From positions 1 to 62,223 of the forward strand of contig JAJBVG010000049.1 in NCBI GenBank assembly GCA_020859945.1: a stretch of DNA of 62,223 bases. Reading direction: 5' to 3'. Of this stretch, positions 35,445 to 44,056 are shown piece after piece. The position numbers were made by a program, and so were the translations under genes. Within the stretch, counting starts at the first letter, position 1, and each line of letters begins with the position of its first letter. A model generated the notes under the pieces. The model was given only the letters and a program-made list of their open reading frames with translations, searched no databases and had not been told where the DNA came from. Source of the DNA: Clostridiales bacterium. Its GTDB lineage: Bacteria > Bacillota > Clostridia > Oscillospirales > Oscillospiraceae.

Positions 35445-35490
35445 AGCACCCGGACAGAGGCCACAGGGTCCCGTCCGGGTGCTCTTTTTG
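35445..35490 (+). terminator. Terminator after the EutN-like gene
   Basis: AGCACCCGGAC and GTCCGGGTGCT form the stem, followed by CTTTTTG. Confidence 0.92.
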
Positions 35491-35507
35491 TTGTGAATGG
35501 GGAAACG

Positions 35508-35795
35508 CTACAGCTTGTCTACATACTGCTTTGCCTCCAGCAGCTCCATGGCGGTGGCGGCGCGGATGACCTTCACCGCCGCTACCATTTTGCCGCCGGC
35601 TTTCAGCCGGGCGGCCTGTTCCCGCGTCTCCGGGGAGACGTAGCGGGAGGACAGCTCCGGGTGGCCCGTCTGTCGGCACAGCTCGTCCAGCTGCTCCTGC
35701 TGGCGCTTCAGTTGGGCGTTTCGCTCTGCGTCCTGATAGGATATGACGATGAGCGCAGCGACGACAACGACAGCAAGTAGGATTTGATATAGCAT
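35508..35795 (-). CDS. Membrane-anchored protein with L7/L12-like C-terminal domain
   Basis: The 95-residue protein has an N-terminal membrane segment (LLAVVVVAALIVISY), a coiled-coil-like stretch (DAERNAQLKRQQEQLDELC) and a C-terminal segment KMVAAVKVIRAATAMELLEAK. That segment follows the helix pattern of the ribosomal protein L7/L12 C-terminal domain (KI.AIK.VRE.TG..LKEAK..V). It is not a ribosomal protein, since it lacks the L12 N-terminal dimer domain and has a membrane helix. GGAGGAAC precedes the ATG. Function unknown. Confidence 0.78.
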   Translation of the reverse strand: MLYQILLAVVVVAALIVISYQDAERNAQLKRQQEQLDELCRQTGHPELSSRYVSPETREQAARLKAGGKMVAAVKVIRAATAMELLEAKQYVDKL

Positions 35796-35837
35796 GGGGG
35801 TTCCTCCGGGGGTGGTTTTTTACTCAGCTGTGTGCCG

Positions 35838-35873
35838 GAAACCCCTCCGCCACCTTCAGGCCGAGGGGTTTTC
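35838..35873. terminator. Hairpin upstream of the L7/L12-like gene
   Basis: GGAAACCCCTC and GAGGGGTTTTCC pair around a GC-rich loop. It may end minus-strand transcription from pgi and the duplicated ends. Confidence 0.5.
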
Positions 35874-35900
35874 CGCCGAAGTCACGGAATAGGCAAATAC

Positions 35901-36087
35901 CTTACAGCACGGCGGAGAGTAGAAGGGATGCAAAGGTGCCGGTGGCACCTTTGCGCCCTTCGCTTGCTGTAAAGCGCCGCAGGCGCATCCTTTAAAAAGG
36001 TGCTTCCAAATCAGCCTTCATATCCTCATAGCCGGGCTTGTCCAACAGCGCAAACATATTCTTCTTGTAGTCCTCGACGCCGGGCTG
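35901..36087 (-). pseudogene. Second, interrupted copy of the pgi 3' end
   Basis: 35901-35919 encodes the last residues LSAVL plus stop, and 36005-36087 encodes [15 protein letters not shown] and [14 protein letters not shown] on the minus strand. Together they match the last 35 residues of Pgi, but the copy is split by about 85 bp (35920-36004). The insert carries perfect hairpins (GCAAAGGTGCC with GGCACCTTTGC; GCGCC with GGCGC). Confidence 0.85.
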
Positions 36088-36173
36088 TGAGCCCGCGGCC
36101 GTTAGGCCAAAACGCGCCGGGGGCGCGTTTTAGGGTGAGTGGGAATCCAACATTCGCCTTTGGCGAATGCTCC
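36088..36173. other. Two-hairpin spacer
   Basis: It contains AAAACGCGCC/GGCGCGTTTT at 36109-36131 and CATTCGCC/GGCGAATG at 36151-36169, separated by TGAGTGGGAATCC. It closely resembles the spacer at 36282-36363. Confidence 0.85.
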
Positions 36174-36281
36174 TTACAGCACGGCGGAGAGGCGCGCTTC
36201 GAGGTCCGCCTTCATATCCTCATACCCAGGCTTGCCGAGCAAAGCAAACATATTCTTCTTGTAGTCCTCGACGCCGGGCTG
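36174..36281 (-). pseudogene. First duplicated copy of the pgi 3' end
   Basis: These 108 bp encode the last 35 residues of Pgi and the stop (QPGVEDYKK through LSAVL) with a few changes from 36364-36471. There is no upstream part of the gene and no start codon. Confidence 0.9.
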
Positions 36282-36363
36282 TGAGCCCGCGGCCGCCAGG
36301 CCAAAACACGCCAGTGGCGTGTTTTAGGGCGAGTGGGAATCCCATTCGCCGCAGGCGAACACC
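36282..36363. other. Two-hairpin spacer next to pgi
   Basis: AAAACACGCC/GGCGTGTTTT at 36303-36325 and TTCGCC/GGCGAA at 36345-36359 flank GGGCGAGTGGGAATCCC. Spacer plus duplicated end repeat with a period of 190 bp. Confidence 0.85.
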
Positions 36364-37710
36364 TTACAGCACGGAGGCGAGGCGAGCCTCCAAATCAGCC
36401 TTCATATCCTCATAACCCGGTTTGCCAAGGAGAGCAAACATGTTTTTCTTGTAATCCTCGACGCCGGGCTGATTGAACGGGTTGACCCCCAGCATATAGG
36501 CGGAGATGCCCAGGGACTTCCAGAAGAAGTACACCAACTCGCCGAAGTTGTGGTCGTTCAGCTCGTCCAGAGTGATGATGATGTTGGGCACGCCGCCGTC
36601 TACGTGGGCCAGCATGGTGCCGTTCATGGCCTTCTCGTTCATATACTGCATGGTCTTGCCGGAGGCGAAGTTCAGGCCGTCCACGTTGGCGGGATCGTCG
36701 GGCACGGCGATGTCGCAGGCGGATTTCTGCACCCACAGCACCGTCTCGAACATGGTGCGGGAGCCGTCCTGAATGAACTGGCCGATGGAGTGCAGGTCGG
36801 TGGAGAAGTTGGCGGAGACGGGGAACAGACCCTTGCCGTCCTTGCCCTCGGACTCGGCCATCAGCTGCTTGTACCACTCGCCGAACTGAGTCAGAGCAGG
36901 CTCGTAGTTGGAGAGGATCTCCACGCTCTTGCCCTTCATCAGCATGATGAACCGGGTGGCGGCGTACTTCATGGCGTCGTTGGTGTACAGGTCGGGGTTG
37001 TTGTATTTGACGCAGGCGTCCTCGCAGCCCTTCATGACGGCGTCGATGTCCATGCCGCCGGCGGCCATGGGCAGCAGACCCACAGCGGTCAGGCAGGAGA
37101 AGCGGCCACCGGTGGCGTCAGGCACCACGAAGGTCTCGTAGCCCTCGGCCACAGCCAGGCCCCGGAGCGCGCCTTTCTTGGCGTCGGTGGTGGCGTAAAT
37201 GCGGTCCTTCGCGCCTTCCTTGCCGTACTTCTCCTCCAGCTTGGCCTTGAAGATGCGGAAGGCCACGGCAGGTTCGGTGGTGGTGCCGGATTTGGAGATG
37301 ACGTTGACGGAGAAATCCCGGTCGCCGATGATCTGCATCAGGTAGCTGACATAGGCGGAGCTGATGTTGTTACCGGCGAAATAGACTTCGACGCCGTCGC
37401 CCTTGCTGGCCAACTGGTTGTAGAAGGGACCTTTGGAGAACTCCAGACCGGCGCGTGCGCCCAGATAGGAGCCGCCGATGCCGATGGCGATCAAAACCTC
37501 GGACTGGGCCTGGATCTTCTTGGCGGCGGCCTTGATGCGGGCGAACTCCTCTTTGTCGTACTCAAAGGGCAGATTCAGCCAGCCCAGGAAGTCGTTGCCG
37601 GCGCCCTCTCTGCTCATCAGGTGCTGATAGGACGCATCCACCAGGAATTTGGTCTGCTCCAGCTCGTGGGCACGCAGCCCGGCGTTGTTGATATTCAGTG
37701 AAATAGCCAT
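36364..37710 (-). CDS. pgi: Glucose-6-phosphate isomerase
   Basis: The 448-residue enzyme interconverts glucose-6-phosphate and fructose-6-phosphate. It has IGIGGSYLGARAGLEF (about 75), SKSGTTTEPAVAFRIF (about 135) and [17 protein letters not shown] at the end. Length is that of the short Firmicutes PGI. ATG 37710 has AAGGAGG upstream; an in-frame ATG at 37749 is in the leader. Its last 108 bp are repeated downstream, which could permit exchange of the C-terminus by recombination. Confidence 0.97.
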   Translation of the reverse strand: MAISLNINNAGLRAHELEQTKFLVDASYQHLMSREGAGNDFLGWLNLPFEYDKEEFARIKAAAKKIQAQSEVLIAIGIGGSYLGARAGLEFSKGPFYNQLASKGDGVEVYFAGNNISSAYVSYLMQIIGDRDFSVNVISKSGTTTEPAVAFRIFKAKLEEKYGKEGAKDRIYATTDAKKGALRGLAVAEGYETFVVPDATGGRFSCLTAVGLLPMAAGGMDIDAVMKGCEDACVKYNNPDLYTNDAMKYAATRFIMLMKGKSVEILSNYEPALTQFGEWYKQLMAESEGKDGKGLFPVSANFSTDLHSIGQFIQDGSRTMFETVLWVQKSACDIAVPDDPANVDGLNFASGKTMQYMNEKAMNGTMLAHVDGGVPNIIITLDELNDHNFGELVYFFWKSLGISAYMLGVNPFNQPGVEDYKKNMFALLGKPGYEDMKADLEARLASVL

Positions 37711-37779
37711 GTGTCGATTTTCCTCCTTAGAATAGAAACACGAAAGCACAAATTACGGTGCTCACTATCTAACATTGTC

Positions 37780-37808
37780 ATTATACCTAATTATCGCCGG
37801 AGTTTCAA
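37780..37808 (-). promoter_or_regulatory. pgi promoter
   Basis: TTGAAA, 17 bases and TATAAT on the minus strand, about 70 bp before the ATG. Nothing else but the ychF terminator is seen in the 37711-38012 gap. Confidence 0.88.
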
Positions 37809-37916
37809 TCCTTATTTTTGTAAAAAAGGGGAATTTTCTTTCGCACTTTGTGAAAACTGTTTGGCTCACCGCGGAAAAATCAAAAATGGAGGGCCTCTTT
37901 TCGCCTGACCGCCCGC

Positions 37917-37959
37917 AAAAACCCCTCCGGCGCGGCAAAAAGCCGCGATGAAGGGGTTT
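37917..37959 (-). terminator. thrS-ychF operon terminator
   Basis: AAACCCCT/AGGGGTTT with inner GCGGC/GCCGC forms the hairpin, and T residues follow on the minus strand. Confidence 0.85.
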
Positions 37960-38012
37960 CACGCCAGAATTACTGACAAAATTGAGATAATGGGGCAAAC
38001 GGCAGCCCCGGT

Positions 38013-39107
38013 TTACACATTGAACCGGAACAAGATGATGTCCCCGTCTGCCACCATGTACTCCTTGCCCTCGGAGCGCATGAGGCCCTTTTCCCGGGCC
38101 ACCTTCTCGGAGCCGCAGGCCACCATGTCGTCGTAGGCGATGACCTCCGCCCGGATGAAGCCTCGCTCGAAGTCGCTGTGGATTTTCCCGGCGGCCTGGG
38201 GCGCTTTGGTGCCCTTGGTGATGGTCCAGGCCCGGCACTCGTCCTCGCCGGAGGTCAGGAAGGAAATCAGCCCCAGCAGGGTGTAGCTGGCCTTGATGAG
38301 TCGGTCCAGGCCGGACTCCGCAATACCCAGCTCCTCCATGAACATGGCCTGCTCCTCCGGGTCCATCTGGGACAGCTCCTCTTCCAGCTGGGCGCAGACG
38401 GGGATGACCTGTGCGCCCTCCTTGTCGGCCAGGGCCTTCACCTGCTGATAGTAGGGGTTGGCGGCCCAGTCGCCGGAGAAGGCGTCCTCGTCCAGGTTGG
38501 CGGCGTAGATGATGGGCTTCAGGCTCAGCAGGTCGCTGGTGGCGATCAGCTCCCGATCCTCTTTGTCGCACTCGTAGGAGCGGACGGAGTTGCCGTCGTT
38601 GAGCCAGTCCCGGAGGCCGCTGAACACCTCCGCCTCGTGGAGGAACTTTTTGTCCCCCTTGGCGGCTTTTTTGGCCTTGTCGATGCGGCGGTCCACCATC
38701 TCCAGGTCGGCCATAATTAACTCCAGGTCGATGATGCCGATGTCCCGGATGGGGTCGGTACTGCCCTCCACGTGGATGACGTTGTCGTCGTCGAAGCAGC
38801 GCACCACATGGACGATGGCGTCGGTCCCCCGGATGTTGGAGAGGAACTTGTTGCCCAGGCCCTCGCCGTGGCTGGCCCCTTTGACCAGCCCGGCGATGTC
38901 CACGAACTCGATAACGGCAGGGGTGGTCTTTTTGGGGTGGTACAAATTGGAGAGCCAGTCCAGCCGGGCGTCGGGGACGGCCACCGTCCCCACGTTTGGT
39001 TCGATGGTGCAGAAGGGGTAGTTGGCGCACTCCGCGCCCGCGTTGGTGATGGCGTTAAAAAGGGTGCTCTTGCCCACGTTGGGCAGACCCACGATACCTA
39101 ATTTCAT
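38013..39107 (-). CDS. ychF: Ribosome-binding ATPase YchF
   Basis: The 364-residue Obg-family protein has P-loop [15 protein letters not shown], switch segment [20 protein letters not shown] and a C-terminal TGS domain (about 280-362, [14 protein letters not shown]). The NKxD motif is altered (NLDEDAF), the known feature that makes YchF prefer ATP to GTP. GGAGG precedes the ATG, and the gene lies 31 bp after thrS, so it shares the T-box controlled message. Confidence 0.97.
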   Translation of the reverse strand: MKLGIVGLPNVGKSTLFNAITNAGAECANYPFCTIEPNVGTVAVPDARLDWLSNLYHPKKTTPAVIEFVDIAGLVKGASHGEGLGNKFLSNIRGTDAIVHVVRCFDDDNVIHVEGSTDPIRDIGIIDLELIMADLEMVDRRIDKAKKAAKGDKKFLHEAEVFSGLRDWLNDGNSVRSYECDKEDRELIATSDLLSLKPIIYAANLDEDAFSGDWAANPYYQQVKALADKEGAQVIPVCAQLEEELSQMDPEEQAMFMEELGIAESGLDRLIKASYTLLGLISFLTSGEDECRAWTITKGTKAPQAAGKIHSDFERGFIRAEVIAYDDMVACGSEKVAREKGLMRSEGKEYMVADGDIILFRFNV

Positions 39108-39138
39108 GAAATGATAACCTCCATACCCCCAATAAGAC

Positions 39139-40884
39139 TTATTTCATCGCCTTCGTGTCCACGACTTCCTTCAAAATGGCCTCGAACGCATCGTAAGACA
39201 TGGCCCCCAAATCGCCGTCGGTGCGGTGCCGGGGGGAGACGGTCTGGTTCTCCACGTCCTTGTCGCCCACGATGAGCATATAGGGTACCCGCTCGTTCCG
39301 GGCCTGGCGAATCTTGTAGCCCAGCTTCTCGGAGCGGTGGTCCACCTCTACCCGGTAGCCGCTCTTGTCCAGCCTGGCGGCCACCTGGTCGGCGTAGTCG
39401 GAGGCCCGGTCGGTGACAGGCAGCACCTTCACCTGCACCGGAGACAGCCAGGTGGGGAAGGCCCCGGCGAAGTGCTCGGTGATGATGCCGATGAACCGCT
39501 CGATGGAGCCCAGCACGACCCGGTGAATCATGACGGGGCGGTGCTTCTCGCCGTCGGCCCCGGTGTACTCCAGCTCGAAACGCTCCGGCAGCTGCATATC
39601 CAGCTGGATGGTGCCGCACTGCCAGGTGCGGCCCAGGCAGTCCGCCAGATGGAAGTCCAGCTTGGGGCCGTAGAACGCGCCGTCGCCCTCGTTGATGGAG
39701 AACTCCTTGCCCATCTCGGTGACGGCCTGTTTCAGGGTCTCGGTGGCAAAATCCCAGTCCTTCTCGTCTCCCATGTGGTCCTCGGGCATGGTGGAGACTT
39801 CGATTTGATAAGTCAGGCCAAAGACGGAATAGACCTCGTCGAACAGCTTGACCACGTTTTTAATTTCATCCTTCATCTGGTCCCAGGTCATAAAGATGTG
39901 GGCGTCGTCCTGGGTGAAGCAGCGCACCCGGAACAGGCCGTGGAGCGCGCCGGACAGCTCGTGGCGGTGGACCAGGCCCAGCTCACCCACCCGCAGGGGC
40001 AGGTCGCGGTAGGAGTGAGGCTCGGACTTGTAGACCAGCATCCCGCCGGGGCAGTTCATGGGCTTGATGGCGTAGTCCTCCCCGTCGATGACGGTGGTGT
40101 ACATGTTCTCTTTGTAGTGGTCCCAGTGGCCGGAGCGCTCCCACAGGCTGCGGTTCAGAATCATGGGGGTGGAGATCTCCACATAGCCGTAGCGCTTGTG
40201 GACCTCCCGCCAGTAGTCGATGAGGGTGTTGCGCAGCACCATGCCCTTGGGCAGGAAGAAGGGGAAGCCGGGGCCTTCGTCCATCAGCATATAGAGGCCC
40301 AGCTCCTTGCCCAGCTTCCGGTGGTCGCGCTTTTTGGCCTCTTCGATGCGCTGCAAATATTCGTCCAGCTCGGCCTTTTTGGGGTACGCCACGCCGTAAA
40401 TGCGCTGGAGCACCTGGCGGTTGGAGTCCCCCCGCCAGTAGGCGGAATTGCAGGCAGTCAGCTTGATGGCGTTGCCCTTCACCCGGCCGGTGGAGTCCAG
40501 GTGGGGGCCGGCGCACAGGTCGGTGAACTCGCCCTGCTTGTAGAAGGAGATGACCGCGTCTTCCGGCAGGTCGTTGATGAGCTCGATTTTGTACGGCTCG
40601 TCGGCCATCAGCGCCAGGGCCTCTTCCCGGGGCAGCTCGAACCGCTCCAGCTTGAGCTTCTCCTTGCAGATTTTGCGCATTTCGCCCTCGATCTCAGTGA
40701 GCATTTCGGGGGTGAAGTTGAAGGGTGCGTCGATGTCGTAGTACCAGCCCTCGTCGATGGCGGGGCCGATGGCCAGCTTCACCTCCGGGTGGAGCCGCTT
40801 GATGGCCTGGGCCATGATGTGGGAGCAGGTGTGCCAGTAGGTTTTGCGGTACTGCTCGTTTTCAAAGGTAAATTCGTTGCTCAT
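39139..40884 (-). CDS. thrS: Threonyl-tRNA synthetase without TGS domain
   Basis: The 581-residue class II synthetase charges tRNA-Thr. The editing domain has the metal ligands in HTCSHIMAQAI and the downstream segment TDLCAGPHL. The catalytic core has NCPGGMLVYKSEPHSYRDLP, RHELSGALHGLFRVR and MIHRVVLGSIERFIGI, and an anticodon domain ends the protein. The usual N-terminal TGS domain (about 60 residues) is absent: the protein starts at the N2 editing domain. GAGGAGGAATC precedes ATG 40884. The leader carries a T-box. Confidence 0.96.
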   Translation of the reverse strand: MSNEFTFENEQYRKTYWHTCSHIMAQAIKRLHPEVKLAIGPAIDEGWYYDIDAPFNFTPEMLTEIEGEMRKICKEKLKLERFELPREEALALMADEPYKIELINDLPEDAVISFYKQGEFTDLCAGPHLDSTGRVKGNAIKLTACNSAYWRGDSNRQVLQRIYGVAYPKKAELDEYLQRIEEAKKRDHRKLGKELGLYMLMDEGPGFPFFLPKGMVLRNTLIDYWREVHKRYGYVEISTPMILNRSLWERSGHWDHYKENMYTTVIDGEDYAIKPMNCPGGMLVYKSEPHSYRDLPLRVGELGLVHRHELSGALHGLFRVRCFTQDDAHIFMTWDQMKDEIKNVVKLFDEVYSVFGLTYQIEVSTMPEDHMGDEKDWDFATETLKQAVTEMGKEFSINEGDGAFYGPKLDFHLADCLGRTWQCGTIQLDMQLPERFELEYTGADGEKHRPVMIHRVVLGSIERFIGIITEHFAGAFPTWLSPVQVKVLPVTDRASDYADQVAARLDKSGYRVEVDHRSEKLGYKIRQARNERVPYMLIVGDKDVENQTVSPRHRTDGDLGAMSYDAFEAILKEVVDTKAMK

Positions 40885-40920
40885 AACAGATTCCTCCTCA
40901 TTTTTGGGGGCGGTGATTCT

Positions 40921-41172
40921 AAAAATAAACCCCACCCCTGATGTGATTCAGGGGTGGGATAACTTGCATTATTCCACGGTTCCACCCTGCTTGCCGCGCT
41001 GCGGCCGCTCGTGTCCGCTGTAACGGGCGAACCCGTCCGGTTTAATGGGCGCAGGGCCGTTCGCCGGAAGCTCGGAGGTGGTTTTCGCCGGGGCGGGTGA
41101 GCGGCTTGCAGCGGGCGCCGCTCTCTCTGGGACGCGCCGGGTCCGGTTTTTGTCCTCGTCATTGCCTGATTG
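40921..41172 (-). promoter_or_regulatory. T-box leader of thrS-ychF
   Basis: On the minus strand the T-box sequence AGGGTGGAACCGTGG lies at 40974-40988. Stem I carries GAGAGAGCGG, and an ACC triplet in GAAAACCACCTCC is the likely threonine specifier. The terminator is CCCACCCCTGA/TCAGGGGTGGG at about 40931-40959 followed by TTTATTTTT. Uncharged tRNA-Thr would favour the antiterminator and allow read-through into thrS and ychF. Confidence 0.93.
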
Positions 41173-41178
41173 ATAACA

Positions 41179-41207
41179 AATATAGCACCAGATGAGAAGA
41201 TTGTCAA
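41179..41207 (-). promoter_or_regulatory. thrS promoter
   Basis: TTGACA, 17 bases and TATATT on the minus strand, directly before the T-box leader. Confidence 0.9.
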
Positions 41208-41296
41208 GGAACGGGAAAAATTTCTTTCCGCTGTCGGTGTCCCCAGCTGCGTTGGAAGAATCCAGTTTGAAAACACTGGGGAAAATTCGCACTTTT

Positions 41297-41365
41297 TGTA
41301 GGGGCGGCCCTCGGCCGCCCGCAGATTTCGCGTTCTGTTACCGGGCGGCCACGGGCCGCCCTACA
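41297..41365. repeat. Palindromic TGTAGGGGCGGCC element
   Basis: TGTAGGGGCGGCC and GGGCCGCCCTACA are inverted ends around a core containing CGCAGATTTCGCG. It lies between the divergent thrS and aldolase promoters. Confidence 0.88.
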
Positions 41366-41482
41366 GGTATGTGGATAAAAAAGACGTTTTTCAACTTTTA
41401 TACAGTCAAATAGTTTTGAATATCTGGAAACACAGCGTCTGATTTGCAACCTTGATTTCCGTGGCGTTTCCCCACAAATCGC

Positions 41483-41510
41483 TTGACATCATGGGGTTTT
41501 GTGGTACACT
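41483..41510 (+). promoter_or_regulatory. Aldolase gene promoter
   Basis: TTGACA, 16 bases and TACACT, 80 bp upstream of the ATG. Confidence 0.75.
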
Positions 41511-41590
41511 AGGAGCAGTTCGCCTCGAATCGGGGCGGATTAATTCAAAAAAAGCGAACGGTTTCACCGTTTGATAGAGGGAATGAGAAC

Positions 41591-42565
41591 ATGGCGCAAA
41601 AGGGCAATCTGATGACCGTCCGCCGGGACGTGCGGGTGGTGGACGCCACCCTGCGGGACGGCGGCCTGGTCAACGACTTCAAGTTCACCGATGAGTTTGT
41701 CAACGCCCTGTACCGGACCAACGTGGCGGCGGGCGTGGACTACATGGAGTTCGGCTACAAAGCCTCCAAAGAGCTGTTCGACGTGAACAAGTTCGGCAAG
41801 TGGAAGTTCTGCGACGAGGAGAGCATCCGGGGCATCGTGGGAGAGAACAACTCCGACATGAAAATCGCGGTCATGGCGGACGTGGGCCGCTGCGACTACA
41901 AGACCGACATCATCCCCAAGTTTGAGAGCGTCATCGACCTGGTGCGGGTGGCCACCTACATCCACCAGATGCCCTCCGCCATTGAGATGATCGAGGACGC
42001 CAAGGCCAAGGGCTACGAGGTCACCTGCAACATTATGGCCATTTCCAAGGTGCGGGAGACTGACCTGGCCCAGGCCCTGGAGATGCTGGGCCAGAGCCAC
42101 GTGGACGGCGTTTACCTGGTGGACAGCTACGGCAGCCTCTACCCGGAGCAGATCCGCTCCCTGTCGGAGCAGTATGTGGCGTTCGGTGAGAAGTACGGCA
42201 AGTTCATCGGCATCCACGCCCACAACAACCAGCAGCTGGCCTTCGCCAACACCATCGAGGCCCTGGCCAACGGCGTCAGCTACCTGGACGCCACCATGAA
42301 CGGCATGGGCCGGGGCTGCGGCAACTGCTCCATGGAGCTGCTGCTGAGCTTCCTGAAAAACCCCCAGTACAACGTCTATCCGGTGTTCCGGTTCCTGCAA
42401 AACGAAATGCTGGCCCTGCGGGAGTCCGGCTTGACCTGGGGTTACGACATCCCCTATCTGCTGACCGGCAAGCTGAACCAGCACCCCGCCGCCGCCATCG
42501 CCGCCATGAAGGAAAAGCGCACCGATTACGCCCAGCTCTACACCGAGCTGCTGGACCACGATTAA
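41591..42565 (+). CDS. DRE-TIM metallolyase (HMGL-like aldolase)
   Basis: The 324-residue TIM-barrel protein has the DRE-TIM signature in VVDATLRDGGLVNDF, the strand VYLVDSYGSLYPEQI and metal-binding His residues in GIHAHNNQQLAFANT, then DATMNGMGRGCGNC. This matches the family of 4-hydroxy-2-oxovalerate aldolase and isopropylmalate synthase relatives. It lacks the regulatory domain of leucine enzymes, so it is not LeuA. It resembles a standalone subgroup found in polysaccharide or amino-acid loci. The substrate is unknown. Confidence 0.85.
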   Translation: MAQKGNLMTVRRDVRVVDATLRDGGLVNDFKFTDEFVNALYRTNVAAGVDYMEFGYKASKELFDVNKFGKWKFCDEESIRGIVGENNSDMKIAVMADVGRCDYKTDIIPKFESVIDLVRVATYIHQMPSAIEMIEDAKAKGYEVTCNIMAISKVRETDLAQALEMLGQSHVDGVYLVDSYGSLYPEQIRSLSEQYVAFGEKYGKFIGIHAHNNQQLAFANTIEALANGVSYLDATMNGMGRGCGNCSMELLLSFLKNPQYNVYPVFRFLQNEMLALRESGLTWGYDIPYLLTGKLNQHPAAAIAAMKEKRTDYAQLYTELLDHD

Positions 42566-42569
42566 ATCA

Positions 42570-42602
42570 ATTAGCAATGTGCAATGTGCAATTTGCAATT
42601 AT
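42570..42602. repeat. CAATNNG heptamer array
   Basis: CAATTAG, CAATGTG, CAATGTG and CAATTTG follow directly on the aldolase stop. Confidence 0.85.
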
Positions 42603-42611
42603 GGGGAAACC

Positions 42612-42646
42612 AAACGCCGCCTCCAACTGCCGGAGGCGGCGTTTTT
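42612..42646 (+). terminator. Aldolase gene terminator
   Basis: AAACGCCGCCTCC and GGAGGCGGCGTTT form a 13-bp stem followed by TT. Confidence 0.92.
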
Positions 42647-42716
42647 CCATAGAAAGCACGACTTTCTGTTTGTTATCTATGCTTGATTCGCTGACTTAGC
42701 AAACATAATTTTCAGG

Positions 42717-43610
42717 TTAATATGTTAGCTTGGTTCCACAGTGCGGGCAAAAATTCACATCTCCTCCTTCTGGCAAAATAGCCGCGCAGTGTGGGCAAAC
42801 GAGTCTGTTCTTCGCCCTTTTTGTTGCGGTTGCCTCTCTAGCTACATTTATTTCATCATCAGTTTCATTCTTGCTTTTTTTCTCTCTACCTTCAAGTTGA
42901 ATATCATGACTTACAACGAAAACACTTAATACCATACGAATATTAAACCAAATGCTTTTATGGTTCAAATAGAATACATCACAGCAAAATTTCTCATATT
43001 CATTTGTACATCTCAGTATGAAAGCAAGATTTATAATGCCAGGTTTTTCTATGTTATATATGCTTCGGTGGTTTTCACTAGCATTATCATATCGCGTAAA
43101 ACTTAATCCCAAAAAGGAAATATCACCTTTTATCAGGGGAATGCAGCAGAAAAGCCCATCTAATCCCATTCTTATTATTATGTCGTCCCAAAAAGTTAGA
43201 TTGCTTTCGTCACAAAAATATCTATATATATACGTTTTTTTGTTTTTATATCCATAAATTTGAACTTTTTTAAGCATTTTTTTCTTGCCGTGATAGATTC
43301 GTATAACGATTAAAAAAAATATCATTATTACAGACATTACAACCAGCCATGTAAGTCCTATTACTATATCCACAATTCTTTTAAAGGATCGTGTAACTAA
43401 GCTGCTTATAATGTCCACCAAGTCAGTCCCCAAAAACGGTTTTTCATCCCATAGTTTCTCTTCTTTGCATACCTGAGTTTTTAACCTTTTAATCCATTTT
43501 TTTAAATTAGGATACAAAGCAGATGTGAAGATTATAACCCCTAACGCAAATATAATTAAGACAGCGAAAACAATCACAATTACTGCTAAAACCATACGCA
43601 CCGGTGTCAT
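42717..43610 (-). CDS. AT-rich membrane protein with C-terminal zinc ribbon, unknown
   Basis: The 297-residue protein has membrane helices at about 5-32 and 82-105, a central region of about 140 residues with no motif I recognise, and a C-terminal zinc ribbon (CPHCAAILPEGG...CPHCGTKL) after a Lys/Glu-rich linker. Base composition is far more AT-rich than the flanks, and codons such as ATA, TTA and AAA are common. It starts 2 bp after the stop of the upstream gene, so the pair forms an operon. Function unknown; horizontal gain is likely. Confidence 0.78.
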   Translation of the reverse strand: MTPVRMVLAVIVIVFAVLIIFALGVIIFTSALYPNLKKWIKRLKTQVCKEEKLWDEKPFLGTDLVDIISSLVTRSFKRIVDIVIGLTWLVVMSVIMIFFLIVIRIYHGKKKMLKKVQIYGYKNKKTYIYRYFCDESNLTFWDDIIIRMGLDGLFCCIPLIKGDISFLGLSFTRYDNASENHRSIYNIEKPGIINLAFILRCTNEYEKFCCDVFYLNHKSIWFNIRMVLSVFVVSHDIQLEGREKKSKNETDDEINVAREATATKRAKNRLVCPHCAAILPEGGDVNFCPHCGTKLTY

Positions 43611-43612
43611 GA

Positions 43613-44008
43613 TTACACCTCCCCTTCATAAACACGAAACTTGTAAACAAGAGTGAACAAACTTGTAAAAATAGTCATTACAACAGTAATTCCAAAAACG
43701 ATACTTTTAAGGTCTCCATAGTAATAAAGGAATATAAAAACCAAATTGATAAGAACAACTGCTCCAAGAATATAGCCGAACAGTTTTTCTGTCGATGTAT
43801 CACGTTCCTGGAACATAGAAAAGCAAATAACGCACATAAAAATCGTATAATAAATCAATTCTGGAAGCTCAACAATTTGAAGCGCAGCTGCTTTTGAATT
43901 GGAAAAAAACACAATAGCAACTCGTATAGCCATAGGCAACAACGGCATGAACATATTTAAAAATATCCACCTAACTCCGTTCCAAAATCCTCTTTCTTTC
44001 GCGGTCAC
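43613..44008 (-). CDS. AT-rich small multi-pass membrane protein, unknown
   Basis: The 131-residue protein has about four membrane helices (FLNMFMPLLPMAIRVAIVFF, IYYTIFMCVICFSMF, YILGAVVLINLVFIFLYYY, GITVVMTIFTSLFTLVY). Its sequence matches no family I know. It has the AT-rich codon use of the next gene and lies 2 bp upstream of it. The two are probably a unit brought in together. Confidence 0.72.
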   Translation of the reverse strand: MTAKERGFWNGVRWIFLNMFMPLLPMAIRVAIVFFSNSKAAALQIVELPELIYYTIFMCVICFSMFQERDTSTEKLFGYILGAVVLINLVFIFLYYYGDLKSIVFGITVVMTIFTSLFTLVYKFRVYEGEV

Positions 44009-44056
44009 GATTGTGTCTCTCCTTTTTCAGCTAAAGCCTTTTACCTCTAACCATAG

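Noticed and set aside
36000-36415. Plus-strand small proteins of the 36.0-36.4 kb region
   Set aside because: They are antisense readings of repeated pgi ends and their hairpin spacers.
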